Below the pieces are notes generated by a model, which saw only the letters and a list, made by a program, of their open reading frames with translations, did not search any database and was not told the DNA's origin. DNA of 64,000 nt from Allantophomopsis cytisporea (taxonomy: Eukaryota > Ascomycota > Leotiomycetes > Phacidiales > Phacidiaceae): contig CP103023.1 in the NCBI GenBank assembly GCA_024752435.1, forward strand, positions 372,001-436,000. The letters are read 5' to 3'. This document shows, piece by piece, positions 1-10,443 of the stretch. The translations under genes and the position numbers were made by a program. Position 1 is the first letter of the stretch. Every line of letters begins with the position of its first letter.

Positions 1-839
1 TCACTATCTTGAAAGGCTATCACAACTCTCGAGCTTCCCTGTTGCACAACGTAGTCATGCAAGATCTGAAGATCATAGTTTAATAGCTTTCGGCTCTGGG
101 ACTTGTTTACTGCCTGTAATTCCTCATCATCGATGCCGTCTTGTTGGTTTGTCGCACTTCGAATTAGCTTCTTGAGAGTAGTTTTCAAATTTGGAGCATC
201 TCCAGACTGCAATAGTACAACTGGCCCCTCTATGGTACTTGAAAGTCTTTCTGCAAGCTGTTCGAACAGAAGACCTTGAGAAGCGATGTTAGGGCCAGTT
301 GCAATGAGACCTGTTGGAATATGTCGTTCATATCTCGGATTGTTCGTTAGCATATTTTATGTAAGAGATACCAGTCCACATACTCTGGTTCAATATCTTC
401 TTTCACAAAGCCTGTGACATCTTCTAAAGTTCTCTCATTGGATCTGTGGAGAATATTCTAGGATGACTATATCAGCGGGATTCATCCAAGCAAATATTGT
501 ATAACCCCTACCTGAATTTGTCTTTGAATCCTCTGCCATGATTCCTCATAGAGTTTGAAGCGTAACTCTACGCAATCTGGACTCTCTGCACCATTGAATA
601 AAGCACCGAACTTGACATGCTCCTTCTCGTCATTATCATTTCTTTCGGCTGTCGATTTAGATTTGCCAAGCTTGCGACGTTTCGGGGCAGGTTGTGTTGG
701 TTCAGAAGCGCTGGCTGGAACGAATATATACGAAGCCTGGCTTATGTCAGTGTATTTGTGCTAAAAACATCAGTCTACTTACTTGGTGTTCTAAGGGATC
801 GTATCCATCGTGGTTGGGGGGACCGTCGTGGTCCGACAT
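1..839 (-). CDS. ORC3: Origin recognition complex subunit 3 (5' part, cut by window edge)
   Basis: N-terminal part of Orc3, a subunit of the six-protein complex that marks replication origins in the nucleus. The ATG is at 839-837. Exons by hand: 839-783, 736-512, 457-384 and 333 to the edge, with introns of 46, 54 and 50 bp. The protein opens MSDHDGPPNHDGYDPLEHQ, then a basic KRRKLGKSK patch, then an Orc3-like block reading ALFNGAESPDCVELRFKLYE. Further on come RYERHIPTGLIATGPNIASQ and RVVIAFQDSE, which resemble the Orc3 AAA-like region. Intron 3 has a clear TGCTAAC branch point. Family assignment rests on remembered conservation. It lies head to head with the PPR gene, 154 bp between the preferred starts. 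Confidence 0.8.
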
Positions 840-993
840 TTTATTTATTGGATCAAGAATACCCAGTTGTTTGGGAGACGCGTGTAAATAGAGTGATCCA
901 GCGTTCTCGCGAATGATTGTCGCGAGATCAAATGATGTCAATCCAAGAATTTTGAGAATCCCCAAAAATCTTTCACAATCACTTCAACAACTC

Positions 994-3650
994 ATGCCGC
1001 CTCCACGAAGCCTAGTCTCTTCCAAATCTTGTGACTTTGTTTGTCATTCATGTCTATCACAACTTAGAGCGCGAAAACCGCCGTCATGGAGTATACGAAC
1101 ACTCAGATCGAAGAATAGTCCTCCCTTAGGCGCTGCACAAAAATCTCAAGATGCGAAAAAAGCTGAGCGACCAGCGCCAGTTGTAAAATACTTCAACCAG
1201 TCATCTAGCGGAGAGCGAGAAGAGCTTCATGGACAAGACGATGCTGCTCAGGTAGGACAAGATCTAGAGGCAAGAATAGCAGCTTTAGAGACTGAGTTGC
1301 GGAAATTTTCTACGGGCCAGCTAGTTCTGCCTGATGAGTTACTTGACGGGGCTGTCACTCCTGGACAAAGAGCAAAACTGATGCAAAAACTCGGTATCAC
1401 AAATACATCTGGTATGAACCTTTCATTAAATGACAACGAAGATGATTTTAACAATCTATAGATCAGAAACTATACCGCAAACCAAAGCCCACGAAGGCAT
1501 CTTCGATACGAAGCACTCTCATCATTCCCATCGACAATGTGCCCAAGACACGGAGAGCATACATTGGTCACCTCAACGAAGCCCTTGCACAAGCTGCGGG
1601 TGGCAAGCTCGAAGTCTCCTCCCTGAAAGATCTATGGAAATGGTATTCATTATCCAGGAAAGACATCCAAGGAATCGCTAATGAAATACCAATGGAAGTA
1701 TGGTCGATACTCTGGAAGTCTTTCTCTGAGTTCTCGTCATCTCCGACTGATCCCATGAGACATCTCAGATGTCTAGGAGAGGATATGGAGGTTGCGGAAA
1801 TACCATTGGATCCAGCACAACAAATCACATATATGGAAGCAATGTATCTCGATGGCAAATGCAAGGGGGCTATAGATCGTTGGGAATCTTTCTCGGTCAC
1901 TATGAATAATAGTGACCAGATATTTAAAGATTATTGGGAATTAGGTGTTCGGATGTTTGCCAACTTTGGCCAGCCTGTTCGCGCACAGAATGCTGCCAAT
2001 GTTGTGATCAACAGCCTTGGACGTAGTGAGGCTCGAATTGTTATTCCGATCATCAAGTCGTGGCTTTTGTCTGGAGACAGTACTGCAGTACAAAAGGCCT
2101 GGGCTCTGTACATTCGCATGAAGCATGTCATGGGGTCAGATATCGAAATGGGGGATTACGACGCAGTTGTTTCATTGTTTTTATCAGCAGAGCAGACGAA
2201 TCTTGCCCTGGGTGTTTTCAAGGATATGATGTTGACTGGCGACCCTCTATCATCGGAAGCGGATTCGGTCGCCTTGTACAGGAAGATTGTAGATAAAGTT
2301 GGAAATCTGCAGTCCATGGAGATTCCTGCAGCTGAGATCTCTTGGACTGTGTCAAGACCACTTACTGCCCTTCCGAAGAAATTTAGAAACAAGTTCTTCT
2401 ACGGTAGTTGGATCAAAAAGCTTATCGGCGAAGACAATCTCGATGGCGCAGCGCAGGTTTTGGAAATCATGTCACAGCGAGATATTTGTCCCGATGCAAG
2501 ACATGCAAATGGTCTTATTGGCGCCTGGTTCCGCGAGGGAAGTGCAACTTCTCGGTCAAGGGCAGAAGAAATGGCGTGGAAGATGATACAAAACAGGAAG
2601 GACTACATCAAGTTGCGAGAAAATCCAGCTCTTGCACAAGGCGGTCTGGTACGAGCCATTCCTTCGACCGATAAGCCAGGCTTTAAACGCGTGTACAATT
2701 CTGGACTACTGCCTTCGGCAACTATCGAGACATTTGTTGTCCTGCTGGAGAACTACCGCCGACGAAACCAGTACGATCGTGCTGAGGATGTATATACTGC
2801 CTTGAAAACTGTTAATATCAAGCCTAATATTGCATTTTTGAACCAGCAACTTCTTACGTTCCTGCGTGGCAGGCGCAAGCAGAAGGCTTGGACAACATAT
2901 CAAAAGGCTATCGCTGATGGCATTCGGCCAGATATGGAGACATTTGGATACTTATGGCACATCATGAAGATCCACGTTGATCCAGTGATGAATCGAACTC
3001 GGGAGGGCTTCCCCGACTGCAGGACGATGTTTGCTGAAATGATGAAATGGGCTCCTGCAGTTTCGGAACGAGAAGGTCTTCCCCGTGAAACGTATGATCT
3101 CATCATTCTTTGTTTCGGTCTCGCGGATGATCAGATTGGCACAGCTGTTGCACTTCGAGCATTGAAGAGCGAGTTTGGCGCATACCCCACAGACGAGACT
3201 GCCAGGAGTGTCGTTCTGCAACTCGCAAAGGCGGGATCCAGAAATATTGAAGGTACACGCCCAAGGAGACTGAACTTGAACAGCTCAACCAAGGCCAGGA
3301 TATACCAAGTTACGAAAGTACTGCAGAAATTCAAGCAACGACGTGAGGAAGCTTTGTTGAAGCAAGGCATTGCTTTCGATGAGATGAACGAGATTGCAAA
3401 GGCCGAGGCTGCGCTCTTAATTCTGACTGATACGCTTCGATTTGTTGTACAGACTATGATGGAGGGTGTGGTATCCGATAATGTAAATATAGAGCTCGGG
3501 GTCAAGGAGACTGCTGTGGAGGTTTCGAGGGCAATGGGTGCTTCACAGTGGAACCCGTGGACAGCTGAATGGGACAACGATCCTCAAGCATTGACCAGAG
3601 CACTTTTTGGCAGAGCAGATGGAGAGGTTCCTCCACGTATTGACCAATGA
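994..3650 (+). CDS. Mitochondrial pentatricopeptide-repeat (PPR) protein
   Basis: Large PPR-type RNA-binding protein, most likely acting in mitochondria on organellar transcripts. Two exons, 994-1411 and 1462-3650, are joined across a 50-bp intron; the junction reads DQKLYRKPKP and gives 868 residues. An upstream in-frame ATG at 913 would add 27 residues; 994 is preferred because it leaves more promoter space to ORC3 and still starts with a basic, Ser-rich presequence. A short coiled coil (LEARIAALETELRKF) precedes the repeats. Helical-repeat hallmarks include VYTALKTVNIKPNIAFLNQQ and YQKAIADGIRPDMETFGYLW. It may belong to the Cya-5/Pet309 class, but the exact RNA target cannot be assigned. 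It is tail to tail with GPATCH11, 109 bp apart. Confidence 0.8.
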
Positions 3651-3759
3651 TTGCAAATAACAATTAATGTTCTGTATGTAAGATTATCATAAAAAAATGT
3701 GGAAGGAAATGCTTCATTGGGTATCATAGCTTGTAAATGACTAGGTTCTACCCCCCTCA

Positions 3760-4764
3760 TCAATCGTGATCTTCTTCCGTGAGACCTGGACAACCTTCCA
3801 TCTCTTTGTCCGGGTATGTGAACTTGCACCAAAAGCAATAGTTGTACTCGTTCCGCAAGTACTCAACCAGTTTTTGCAACCTCACTGCAGGGTCCAGAGC
3901 ATTGAACTCATCAAGTTCTGGATCTTCCTCCTCCAAATCTTCTACCAGAGTGTGCTGCATAGCCTCTTTACCAAGAGCCCTTTTATCATCCTTGTCTTCG
4001 TCTTCATCATCATAGGTTGGAAGCCGAGACAGACTCTGATGTAAATCATATCGCATCCGCCTATCTCTCTCCTTCTCCTCCCTCTTCCTTACCAAGCCTC
4101 TCCACAGCACATTGATTTGCTTCAACGGCTTCGTACTAATCTTCCTCTTCTCGGCTCCAGTATCAGTCACCGTAGGCTCTTGTGCCTGCGACAGCTCGTC
4201 CTCCTCCCTCTCCCCAGCCATTCTCTCCGCGACCCTCATCGCTCCACCAACCATGCCCTCCAGCCTGGCCTCTTCTCTCTCCCTTCTAACCCGTTCCCTA
4301 TACTCCCCTTCTTCAGCTTTAACCCTCTTTCCCTCCCTCTCCACCTCCTCCCTAAACTTCCTCTTCTTCTCTGCATCCATGCCAATCCCACCCCGGTCAT
4401 CTTTCATACTAATTCCAATTGGCTCCAGCCTCGCATCCTTATTATCCTTGCTTCCCAGCGCAACTCCAGGTTTAAATCCCATCTTGGCCATCATAGCTAG
4501 TCCCTTGCTGCTGGAATTGCTCGTGGCTGGTTCGAGAATCGACCGTGAGAGCGCGGCTTCTCGCTGTGCAGCCTCTTCTTCCAGACGTTCAGCTTTCGAT
4601 TTAGTCCGTCCACGCGCTTCAGCTTCGCGCTCTTTACGGATGCGTCGTTGTGTATAAGTTTCTTTTTCTTTGGGCTTGGTAGGCTCAGCAATAATCATGT
4701 TCATGTAGTCTTCTTCTTCATCTGAGGCGTTTGCGTCGCCTACGACGGGGTCTAGTGTTCCCAT
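3760..4764 (-). CDS. G-patch domain protein 11-like (GPATCH11/CCDC75)
   Basis: Single-exon gene of 334 residues. After an acidic N-terminus and a highly charged coiled-coil stretch (about 36-75), a G-patch spans about 86-132 (GLAMMAKMGFKPGVALGS, then GGIGM). G-patches usually bind RNA or activate DEAH helicases. A long Arg/Glu-rich helix follows. The C-terminal 50 residues match the DUF4187 module with the CFWC and CPGLTEEDHD signature. This domain order is that of GPATCH11, a nuclear protein. I chose MGTLDPVV at 4764; the frame extends 19 codons further upstream (4821) but that stretch looks like leader sequence. Confidence 0.83.
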   Translation of the reverse strand: MGTLDPVVGDANASDEEEDYMNMIIAEPTKPKEKETYTQRRIRKEREAEARGRTKSKAERLEEEAAQREAALSRSILEPATSNSSSKGLAMMAKMGFKPGVALGSKDNKDARLEPIGISMKDDRGGIGMDAEKKRKFREEVEREGKRVKAEEGEYRERVRREREEARLEGMVGGAMRVAERMAGEREEDELSQAQEPTVTDTGAEKRKISTKPLKQINVLWRGLVRKREEKERDRRMRYDLHQSLSRLPTYDDEDEDKDDKRALGKEAMQHTLVEDLEEEDPELDEFNALDPAVRLQKLVEYLRNEYNYCFWCKFTYPDKEMEGCPGLTEEDHD

Positions 4765-5056
4765 TGTGTAGTTTTGAATTAAATAAAAACTTAATAATGC
4801 GATCAATTGTTCTGGTCTCAACGTTGAGTGTAAGATGTGACGGGATGTAAATAATGTAGGTACCTAGGTACCTATATGCCCATATGACGCAGTACCTTAC
4901 TATTTTAATTTATACAAGGCTGCTGATAGAACTATCTGGCAGCAGCAGCCTTACACGGTGATGTGGTGGATGTGAAGTGTGTGAGCGAGCAGGGGTGGAG
5001 CCTCATCAAGACCTTCAAGTATTCTAATAAGCGCAAAATTATTTCAAACATGCCAA

Positions 5057-5212
5057 ACTCCAGTGACGCGTAAGTAATCGTCACTGCCTATGATCATAAT
5101 CAAAGGCTAACATATTGGTGTACAGAGCGGTTAGCGTGTCGTTCTTATATGTCTCGGGCAACTGAGTTATATGGTAATGCGAAAGTCGTGGGTTCGAATC
5201 CCTCTTGGAGTA
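5057..5212 (+). tRNA. tRNA-Ile(UAU) with an anticodon intron and an extra D-arm intron-like insertion
   Basis: Reading with 5070-5125 removed gives a near-complete cloverleaf. Acceptor stem ACTCCAG (5057-5063) pairs with TTGGAGT (5205-5211), with discriminator A at 5212. D-stem ACGC (5066-5069) pairs with GCGT (5134-5137) around the loop AGCGGTTA. Anticodon loop is C-T-TAT-A with the anticodon at 5146-5148. The usual intron after position 37 is 5150-5176. Anticodon stem is TCGTT/TGCGA with one T-T mismatch; T-arm is GTGGG-TTCGAAT-CCCTC with one T-T mismatch. The B box GGTTCGAATCC (5191-5201) is perfect. The layout matches the known intron-bearing nuclear tRNA-Ile(UAU) of yeast and human. The mismatches and the insertion leave open that it is a decaying copy. 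Confidence 0.7.
5070..5125 (+). other. Spliceosomal-type intron-like insertion inside the tRNA D-arm
   Basis: A 56-bp segment sits between tRNA positions 13 and 14. It starts GTAAGT, has GCTAAC at 5106-5111 and ends TACAG, with 15 nt from branch A to the final G. This is the same size and the same three signals as the protein-gene introns of this window. It splits the A box; its 3' end plus downstream bases (TGGTGTACAG from 5116) make a near-match to the A-box consensus. Splicing is inferred, not shown. Confidence 0.6.
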
Positions 5213-5234
5213 ATAATTCCATTGACATGCAATC

Positions 5235-5241
5235 TTTTTTT
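5235..5241 (+). terminator. Probable RNA polymerase III terminator
   Basis: A run of seven T residues 22 bp after the discriminator base of the tRNA-Ile gene, followed shortly by a second T5 run. This is the usual Pol III stop signal and supports Pol III transcription of the locus. Confidence 0.6.
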
Positions 5242-5775
5242 GTCTTTTTCTACCTTTTTCTTTTTGAGGTGACTGAATTAGATTTGGCAATTTCTTTGAT
5301 ATTTTTGATGGTTGTGTGCATTTGGCTTTTTGTCTTCGGGATCCAACGGTCGCTAACGTATAGCCATGAATCGCCAACCCAAACTTCGGTAGATTATTTA
5401 CGATCGAGAATTGATTCGCAACTATAATAATTACGCCTACGTTCGACTATCCTGTTGTTATCAACCGTATTCAGGTGCTGGAGCACAGCAGATAACCCAT
5501 ACACATACGACTCTTGGAATAACATGGCTTGTAGTTGTATTTTCCTCCTCCCCTCCCCCAATTTTTGAAGAGAGGCTTTAATGGGCTTTCTATCGAGCGT
5601 TAAAGGCTATTTATAATTGAAAGATCACTATAGCATTTCTTCACATAGTACATGATATTTGCAGCAACACAGTCCATAATTTTCTTATTTCTGTACCCAT
5701 ACCAGATATTTTTTTCGAAAGGATAATCCATCCAGAAGCCCAATCCGACAAACGCCAATGCTATGCACAAAACCA
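5242..5775. other. Intergenic, tRNA-Ile to NOP14
   Basis: Contains the NOP14 3' flank. I see no coding segment, repeat or RNA gene in it. Confidence 0.6.
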
Positions 5776-8613
5776 CTATTTCTTGCCCTTCTTCCTCCAC
5801 TCCTTTTCTCTCTCGTAGGCCTTGGACTCCCGTCCTTCTTCTCCTTGAATCTCTGCCACGAGTCTCTTGTACTTCTTCTCGTAAGCAGCATCTCTCTCCT
5901 TCTTCTCGCGCAAGCTCTCTCTGGCGATGAAATTGGCATCCTTGCGCAATTCGCGCATGGCTCCCTTCTTCTCTCTCTTGTGCTCGGCGCGAAGCTTGGA
6001 AGCTTCGGCACGTTCGCGATCGGGGTCGTAATGCTTGTCTGGGTTGAAGGAATCTTCGAACTTAGGGATGGAGGTCTTGATGGCTAGAGGCTTGTGGTGA
6101 TGAAGTTCGAGTGGTCGGCGGGCCAAGTGGGCGTGCTTTAATACACGCTCAAGCTTTTGTGCTGTTTTTGTGATTGTCGGCTGTAATCTTGTTAGTGTTT
6201 GCCGGGCAAATAGATAGTGTGAACTTACGATTCTGCTAGGAGGAAGTACGATACGGTTGTTCTTGTTTGACAGGTTCTTCAGAATATCGAGCGCAGGCTG
6301 GAAAACCTCAATGAAAGCTGACTTGCCAATCCACACATTCGAGGCTGCGTCAACAAGGCCTATACTGCCCTCAAGCAGGGCCAACTTGAGCAACATTTGT
6401 TTTGGCTCTGAGGGAAGTTCATGTTCAGCAGTGTCGTAGAAGGTTACCTTCGAAGGCTTGAAGTCGACAGTTGTGACAATCTTGTAGTCTAATTGGGGCT
6501 CATGGAACGGTGCAGTTCCAGGAAACTTGGCCAATTTTTCAGGGGTAAGGATATGAAGGGTCTTTAAAGCAAAGCTGACGACTTCTGGCACGTAACGCTT
6601 CGAAAGTTGCTGGTATTGAACACAAAGGGTTGCCATGTACATTCCAGTGGCAAAGTCTCCCAGTGTCTGAGGGATCTTTTGGCCGAGGTATCGAGCCATA
6701 CTTAAAATAGCTGGGGTCACTACTTGATGGAAATGGTCAGATGTTGGGAAAATTGTTCCAATGGCGGTAAGGAGGACGAGGTCACCAGAAGTGGGTGACA
6801 AGGCTCTTGACTCGTGAAGCTCTTCGAGGTGCCTGCGGAAAGCATTGGCAACTTCGACCGGATACGTCTTGGCCATAGAGTGAACGTGTCTAATGAGAGT
6901 CTCAAGGATTGAGAAAGGTGGTCGTTTAAATCCATTTGCAAGATAGGAAATATGGTCAATCAGTGCAACAGCAAACTTGGCAGACTTGGCCTTGTTCTCG
7001 CTCTTCAACTTAGGATGGTAAAGGGCTCGAATTCGCTGGACTGCAGTTGGAAGATCGAGAATGTTGACCTTCTTGGTGACCTCCAAAAACTCATCATGAG
7101 AGGTTGGACACTCAAATGTGTATGCCAAGTCACCGTTTACACCATTGGCCTCAGGAAGACCGTTGTCTTGAATTGGTGCATTTGCACCAGTTAAGAATTC
7201 AGGTCTCTGGGCTTCTTCTTTTGATAAGATACCTGCCAGGAACTCGTCATCTTCATCAGCTCCAGATTCAGCATCACTCTCCGACTCCTCATTGTCATCT
7301 GAATCAACAATCTCAGACCCACTGGCAACGAGATCATCATCAATAATGAAGTCATCCTCATCTTCAACGCCGAGATCTTCACGAGGTACGCGAGTCTTGA
7401 TACCAGCACCAAGTCCGAAATCTTCCTCCTCTTCCTCTTCCTCAATATCATCTTTGTTGTTCTTCTCTGGCTCTTCATCACTCTCTTCTGCTTCACCCTG
7501 CATGCGTCGTAGTCTCTTCGCCTCCAATTCTTGCAACTTTCTTGCCTCATCAATCATCTTCTCTTCCTCGGTCTTCGAACGCTCCGTGGGCTTTGATCGC
7601 TTGTCTTGACCAAGTTGTCTCAAACGCATATCATACTCCTTGTCGAACTTCGCTCTATCTGTGCCGGTCAAAAGTGCCAATCTATCAGGATTCATGCCTG
7701 CGATTGCGGGAACCTCTGGGGCCTTTGGCTTTGGTCGTTCGATCCCTCTCAAGAGTGCATGAATACTAGATAGTTCTCCGTCCAACTCCTCTCGCAAATC
7801 CTCATCGTCATCCTTCACTGCCTGTCGTTCGTACTTGTAAGCCTTCGATTTAGCAATGACTTCCTTCATCACTTCTTGCTTCGTCTTCTTGCGCTCTGGC
7901 ACATCCTCGCCCTCAGCATCATCGTCATCGGTCTCTTCGCCTTGTGAATTTCTGCGACGCTTAAGTCTTCGTTCATCGTCAGAGGGATGGTCTTCTGCAT
8001 CGGAAAGCTCAAGGCCCTCCTCTTCGAAATCATCTTTCAGAGCTGGTCCATCAAGTGACAAAGATTGACCCATATGTGTAAGTCCTCCCGATTCGTCGTC
8101 ATCCTCCTCAAGATCGAAAGCATTGCTGCTCTTGTGTCTTCTCTGTGCCTCCTCGGTGAAACGTGCAAGCATCTTATCCTCAGGTGCCATAGTTGGATCA
8201 TTTTCACCGAAACGCTTATCCATGATACCTCCGACCTTGTTTCTGCGCTGCATTTCTTTGAGAAGTGTTTCACGACGCTATATTTTATCAGCAGATATTC
8301 TCATAATCCTACTTGCCAAACATACGTTCTCCTCAGCTTGACTTCTCTTAACACTGGGTCTAGATTTTCCAATTCTTCCAGTCAGAGTCTTGTTACTTGT
8401 GACCTCAAATTTCGGTCCCCTAGCCGATGTCTTGACTTCAAAAGGATTGAACTGTTCTCGAATTCCATTTAGCGCAACAGTGCGGTGCACTCTCTTTTCC
8501 TTATTGCCACCGTTTTGAGCATTTTGCTTCTTTTGCTTTTTCGATTGTTGTGGTCCGGTGATACCCTGCTCTCGTAATGAGGCTTTAAGCCTTTTGAGTT
8601 GAGAGGGAGGCAT
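5776..8613 (-). CDS. NOP14: Nucleolar complex protein 14 (Nop14), SSU processome
   Basis: Nop14 works in the nucleolar SSU processome in 18S rRNA maturation and 40S assembly. Exons 8613-8326, 8277-6229 and 6180-5776 give 913 residues (yeast about 810). Features in order: basic N-terminus MPPSQLKRLK; the conserved GIREQFNPFEVK segment; NKVGGIMDKRFGENDPTM; long acidic stretches (about 140-360); a helical C-terminal half; and a basic, coiled-coil tail ending EWRKKGKK. Both introns are 48 bp. The second (6228-6181) has no stop in frame, so its retention would add 16 residues. It is head to head with the gene starting near 8836. Confidence 0.93.
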
Positions 8614-8835
8614 TTTGCGTGATTGGACAAGAAATCTATCTTTTCTCAAGAAATTGTTGCGATACAAAAGCTCAAGGCTCGTCTATCGCTGCCGCTTTAC
8701 TCTAAACAGCGTGCGGCGAGGCGGTGTTACATGGCAGAACCCTACCTTGTCGCCGATAACCCAACACGCCCAGATCCTCCCAGGCAGTTCACCCATATTA
8801 CCTACCTTATCATTGTTCATGCGACTGCTTTCACC

Positions 8836-9956
8836 ATGCCGGCCATGTCGCCCGCGACAGAGAACCGCCTTCTCATTCTTGGATTAGGTGTTACTGCCGT
8901 TGCTACTGTTGGCTTTATTCGTCGCATGTTAGTTTTCTTTCGTGATACTGCGAAAGAGCCCAAGCCTCGTGCAAAAACGCAGTTCATTACACAGAAGACA
9001 GAGGATGCTCTGAAGCCTAATACGTTGGCCAAGCTTATTGAAAGTCATAACTATCTCATCTTTGAAACAGCGACTCGCATAGTTTGCGATAGGGCGTTGC
9101 ATGATGACAGCACCATCGACGCTATTCTTCATGAGATTACTCGGCCAAATCACGATCGAAGAGAACGGGGTTTGAGAGTATTATCAATGCTATGCAACAA
9201 AAGTGAGCATTTCTTGAGAGGCAGAAATATATCATACTAATCCCCTTTTTAGGTGGCATTGAAATCCTCAACAAACCTCGAGTATATGCTGCTGTAGTAC
9301 AATCCTTGAGCTATTCCATTACCGACATGCCTCACGAACCTTACGATCCTGATTTCGATAACTTTGAGTTCCGTGACTCAGCAGAGAGGTGTTGTCTGAT
9401 GATCGCACACCGTCTAATTCTCGACTTCGGCGTTTCTGGGTTTGTAAAGGCTTCATTTATCGAGAAATGGCTAGCCAAGCAGCCATGGGGTGAGCGAGAG
9501 CAGGAGAAGCAAGACAATATCATGGAACTCCTCCCTCGATGCAACACTCTTTCTTTCATAGTTATGAGGATGATCAAGGACCCGCGCGCTCTAAAACGAC
9601 TGAAGAAGGCAGGTCTCATTAATGAGGCCCTGGATCTGCTTAATGACAAAATAGACGTTAGGATGGTTAACGGGGAGAGTACCGCAGGTGAAGGTGACTT
9701 GCCAGACTCGACAGAAGGTGGTCCACGACACCGCGAGCAAAGCTTGGAAGAGCAAAATCTCCGTCGAAGACATAGGGAGGCCATGGTCCTGAACGATGGT
9801 ACACAGCCTATTGGTAGAGACAGCATCTATGAGAGGGACGACGAGGCTACTATTGAAGAGGATCGACTCCAACGTGTGACAGGCTTACTTGAAGACATGG
9901 CAGCGTCTAGGAGAGGGAATATCATGACTGATTCTCAGTCTGGATGGGATGTTTAG
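8836..9956 (+). CDS. Conserved-looking protein with N-terminal membrane anchor, function unknown
   Basis: Two exons, 8836-9202 and 9253-9956, across a 50-bp intron with a CTAAT branch point; 356 residues. Residues 10-26 (RLLILGLGVTAVATVGF) form one membrane segment followed by basic residues, as in a signal-anchored protein facing the cytosol. The rest is helical and rich in charged residues, including PRALKRLKKAGLINEALDLL, with a disordered acidic tail. The repeat-like helices could be an armadillo-type fold, but I do not recognise the family. The start at 8836 has a good context (TCACCATGC); an in-frame ATG at 8731 would add 35 residues. It shares a 222-bp promoter with NOP14. Confidence 0.7.
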
Positions 9957-10443
9957 AGGGCGGAAGGCATTTGATTTTTGAAAGATGATACCCTGTACAA
10001 TTAGCACGATTAAATTGAACGCCGAGCTTTTGCTTCCGGTTTGAGCATCATACGATTTCTAGAGTTTTTGCTGCATTTCGAATCATAATTAAGGTTGTAT
10101 AAAGATCTGCAAGTTGACGGGAGGTACGTCAGAGAAGTCTTCGTAAACATCAACATAGACGATCCATGTCGAAAACGTGCCTGATACAAAGCTTCAGCCA
10201 CAGTTGCTACGTTGCGCTGACGTTCAATGGCAGTACAATCAATAACCCACCCAATTACTTCACAGATCTCCCATACAGCAACAACACCCTTTATCATTTC
10301 TCAAAGATAATTCCAGCCCACAATTGCATCAAGAATACCAATTATATCTGATCTCCTCCATCTCTAAACATTGGCGCAACAATTCCCCAAATAACCCTTG
10401 CTTGAAACCTCGACAGCGGAATAGCTGCTCAGTTCCAACAACA
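9957..10443. other. Intergenic, 3' flank and kinase promoter
   Basis: No coding potential or repeat recognised. It should hold the 3' UTR of the upstream gene and the promoter and leader of the kinase. Confidence 0.5.

Noticed and set aside
4112..4657. 181-codon plus-strand open frame, Ser/Leu-rich
   Set aside because: Antisense to GPATCH11; Ser/Leu richness is what the complement of Glu/Arg codons gives.
5110..5212. A tRNA starting near 5110 with TTGGTGT as its D-arm
   Set aside because: The acceptor stem would not pair with TTGGAGT; the perfect partner ACTCCAG is at 5057, upstream of the insertion.
8731..8835. Upstream ATG for the membrane-anchored gene
   Set aside because: It would put 35 extra residues before the anchor; the start at 8836 has better context. 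Kept only as an alternative.
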